Positions 62,077-64,000 of a stretch of 64,000 nucleotides of DNA are shown in pieces. The position numbers were made by a program, and so were the translations under genes. The stretch lies in contig PHDA01000004.1 of NCBI GenBank assembly GCA_002842465.1, positions 1 to 64,000 of the forward strand. Direction: 5' to 3'. Position 1 is the first letter of the stretch; every line of letters begins with the position of its first letter. Below the pieces are notes generated by a model. The model saw nothing but the letters and a program-made list of their open reading frames with translations. It was not told the DNA's origin and made no database searches. This DNA is from Bacteroidetes bacterium HGW-Bacteroidetes-7. Lineage in GTDB: Bacteria > Bacteroidota > Bacteroidia > Bacteroidales > UBA932.

Positions 62077-62574
62077 TCAATGGTTCGTTTTTCCCCACAA
62101 ACCTTTGTTTCGTATTCTGGCGTTTTGCTGCAACTTGAGAAACAGTTGAGCATGTTTAACGTTTGGAGGTACAGTTAATACCATTGCGTAACCGTTCTCT
62201 ACCAAATATGCATTGAGAAATGTTCCGTCTTCAAGATAGGCATAAGCAAGAATTCTCATGTACTGATCATACATGTTCACATCGTACTCGAGTCTCACTC
62301 TCTTGCTCAGCAAAAAAGACTCAAGAAACTTTTTGGCCTCTTTTCCATAGAATCCTATCTCTTTTCTGCCTGTGCGCCTTGATTCGGGGGCGTCAACACC
62401 TATAAGGCGAATCTTTGCCCCTTTTGGAGAGCCATCATCAATCCAGAATGTATCTCCGTCAACAACCTTTTTAACTTCATAATAGTGTCGGTCATTGGCA
62501 ACTTTGGCAGATTTACAGGAATATGCCGAAAATGCAATACAAAGAATCGCAAATATTATGAATTGTCTATTCAT
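62077..62574 (-). CDS. Staphylococcal nuclease-like lipoprotein
   Basis: The 165-residue product has a lipobox (AYSC, C20) and an SNase domain: VVDGDTFWIDDG, IRLIGVDAPE, YGKEAKKFLESFL and RILAYAYLEDG. It is a surface-attached, calcium-dependent nuclease by family. It overlaps no neighbours. Confidence 0.88.
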   Translation of the reverse strand: MNRQFIIFAILCIAFSAYSCKSAKVANDRHYYEVKKVVDGDTFWIDDGSPKGAKIRLIGVDAPESRRTGRKEIGFYGKEAKKFLESFLLSKRVRLEYDVNMYDQYMRILAYAYLEDGTFLNAYLVENGYAMVLTVPPNVKHAQLFLKLQQNARIRNKGLWGKTNH

Positions 62575-62580
62575 AACTCT

Positions 62581-62739
62581 TTAATACCTATTTCGGTTAA
62601 CAATTATAAGCGCGGCAATTACTCCGGGAACCCACCCGGCAAGAGTAAGAAGAAAAACGATTAAAACCGAACCGCAACCGTAATCGATGACTGCCAGAGG
62701 GGGAAAGAGAATACAAACCAAGACTCTTAAAAATGACAT
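62581..62739 (-). CDS. Pmp3/YqaE family peptide (52 aa)
   Basis: The frame gives FPPLAVIDYGCGSVLIVFLLTLAGWVPGVIAAL, the Pmp3 signature (PPLAV...GC...N(I/V)LLTxLGxxPGxIHA). Two TM span the membrane. The family modulates membrane potential in stress. Confidence 0.85.
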   Translation of the reverse strand: MSFLRVLVCILFPPLAVIDYGCGSVLIVFLLTLAGWVPGVIAALIIVNRNRY

Positions 62740-62790
62740 TGCGAAAAATGATTATTACTGTTAATAATATATTTTGAATAGTTCAAAGTA

Positions 62791-64000
62791 TTAGGCTGTA
62801 TTGTTTGATCTCGGTAAAATGGGATGGGTAAAGCAGAACCTTGCACCCTCTCTGTATTCAGGATCAATCCAGATCTTTCCGCCCAGGTTGGTAATTATCT
62901 GCTTTGAGATTGCAAGCCCAAGACCGGCACCTTGTGAGAATGTGTTAAGTTTTCCAAATCTTTCAAACAGCTTTTTGTGTTGCTCTTCCGGGATACCGCT
63001 GCCGGTATCACTTACTGAAAAAAGCAGGTGATTACCATTTAGTTCGTATTTTAAAACTATCTCCCCCTGCTGTGTAAATTTATTGGCATTAGTGAGTAAG
63101 TTTAACAGAACCTGAGATAATCTGTGGACATCGGTGTTAATTTCGCAGGATTTTAGATTGGATTCAAATCTGTAATCGATAGAGGCTTTTCTCAAATGGG
63201 TTGTTGTGGCAAGGACTTGTTCACAGAGTGAGTTCACCTCAACGGTACGAAAAACAAAATTTAGCTTTCCTGTCTCAAGGCCAGAAATATCAAGTATGTC
63301 TGTTATGAGTGTTAAGAGCAATTCTGAGTTCTGGGCAATTACTTTGTTCATCTCTATCCTCTGCTCTGTTGTGTAATCGTCAGATATCAGAAGATTTGAA
63401 AAACCCACTATTGAATTTAGAGGCGTTCTGATCTCGTGACTCATGTTTGCAAGAAATGCAGACTTCAGGTGGTCGCTCTCCTCTGCCCTCTCTTTTGCCT
63501 CTATAAGCTCTTGCCTGTTCTCTTCCAGATGCTTCCGGAGACGTTTGTTTCTGGAGTACATAATAAAGAGAGTAATCATAAATATTGCAAGGATCACAGT
63601 TACAGAGGAGACCAGAATCAGATAGTTTCTGTACCTGGTTAATCTAGGGTCTTTAGCATTAATTAAGGTGCTTTCCGGGGGTAACATCCCTTTATTAATC
63701 TTCAGTTTTTCCAGAAGGCGCTGATCAAATTGATATGAGCCACCGGATGTATTGAATCTGACGGAATCTATGTCTCCTTTAGCATACGACTCAATAAGAC
63801 TTACAATCTTTTTTGCGTGCTGACCGTAATTTGGAATGAATCCTCCAATTGCTCCGGAACCGAGCCCTGTTCCTGACATTGTGAATACCGGAAGGTTAGG
63901 ATTTGCCGAAATAAGCTCTTCAAGAGAATTGCCCAGAAAATATTGGCCATCTTTGTTAACTCTCCAGGTTGCTATGAGCATTGCAGTGTTTTGCGGGAGC
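62791..64000 (-). CDS. Sensor histidine kinase (5' end beyond the window)
   Basis: The frame continues off the right edge. The visible part has a periplasmic ABC-sub-bind-like region (GTGLGSGAIGGFIPNYGQHAKKI), a TM (about 119-141 from the first visible Met), the H-box FLANMSHEIRTPLN with H182, and N, G1, F and G2 boxes (NLLTNANKFT, DTGSGIPEEQ, FERFGKL, GAGLGLAI). No receiver domain follows before the stop. Confidence 0.9.
   Translation of the reverse strand, partial: LPQNTAMLIATWRVNKDGQYFLGNSLEELISANPNLPVFTMSGTGLGSGAIGGFIPNYGQHAKKIVSLIESYAKGDIDSVRFNTSGGSYQFDQRLLEKLKINKGMLPPESTLINAKDPRLTRYRNYLILVSSVTVILAIFMITLFIMYSRNKRLRKHLEENRQELIEAKERAEESDHLKSAFLANMSHEIRTPLNSIVGFSNLLISDDYTTEQRIEMNKVIAQNSELLLTLITDILDISGLETGKLNFVFRTVEVNSLCEQVLATTTHLRKASIDYRFESNLKSCEINTDVHRLSQVLLNLLTNANKFTQQGEIVLKYELNGNHLLFSVSDTGSGIPEEQHKKLFERFGKLNTFSQGAGLGLAISKQIITNLGGKIWIDPEYREGARFCFTHPILPRSNNTA

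Overview
The window comes from a Gram-negative Bacteroidota (Bacteroidales-like) chromosome that carries a complete transposable (Mu-like) prophage. The host assignment rests on lipobox lipoproteins, a BF3164-type six-bladed propeller lipoprotein, DUF3494/Ig repeat surface proteins, OmpA/porin-type proteins, TAnnTTTG-type promoter boxes and a moderately AT-rich composition. I see no tRNA, rRNA or CRISPR array.

Positions 1-465 and about 34163-34861 are the two halves of one reverse-strand lipoprotein gene, split by a ~33.7 kb prophage (about 466-34162). Both prophage ends carry the 16-bp motif AAAAACGAAATGTACA in inverted orientation, once on the left and twice on the right. Left to right, the prophage holds:
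- a 3-TM protein and a repressor/Cro-like immunity switch with palindromic operators (1050-2485);
- small early genes separated by hairpin elements (2488-4160);
- MuA-like DDE transposase, MuB-like ATPase, a second P-loop ATPase and a GemA-like protein (4161-8280);
- a small Cys-rich protein, a HAD phosphatase-like protein and a diversity-generating retroelement (DGR, 8922-11292);
- DUF3164, SEC-C and HTH proteins (11325-12490);
- a reverse-strand head operon: tail completion, gpG-like, MuF head protein with a C-terminal nuclease-like domain, DUF935 portal, gp36-like, and both terminase subunits (12504-18539);
- a forward late operon: protease/scaffold, capsid, lysozyme/TM/u-spanin lysis genes, TP901-type tail tube, frameshifted tail chaperone, tape measure, tail tip and fibre genes (18656-34103).
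There is no tail sheath gene, so this is probably a transposable siphovirus.

The outstanding system is the DGR. Two paralogous target genes (variable repeats VR1 9251-9329 and VR2 9644-9721) are followed by an intergenic template repeat (TR 9825-9903) and a reverse transcriptase with the DGR SQ signature and a C-terminal extension. Each VR differs from the TR at 15 positions, and every one is an adenine in the TR. No codon of the TR can become a stop by adenine-only mutation. The DGR lies among early/middle genes, not next to tail fibres, and no Avd gene is visible.

From 35262 to the end is host chromosome: an EamA transporter; RadA; a serine hydrolase / AbgT transporter / C26 amidotransferase cluster; OM and Ig/DUF3494 surface proteins; an envelope-stress-like cluster (AI-2E exporter family, YqjE-like, YtxH, two short AraC regulators with lmo0937-like protein between them); a sensor-regulator with TM and HTH; a leucine operon leuA-leuC-leuD-leuB preceded by a Leu-rich leader peptide and attenuator; then Yip1, GH16, SNase, a Pmp3-like peptide and a histidine kinase cut by the window edge.
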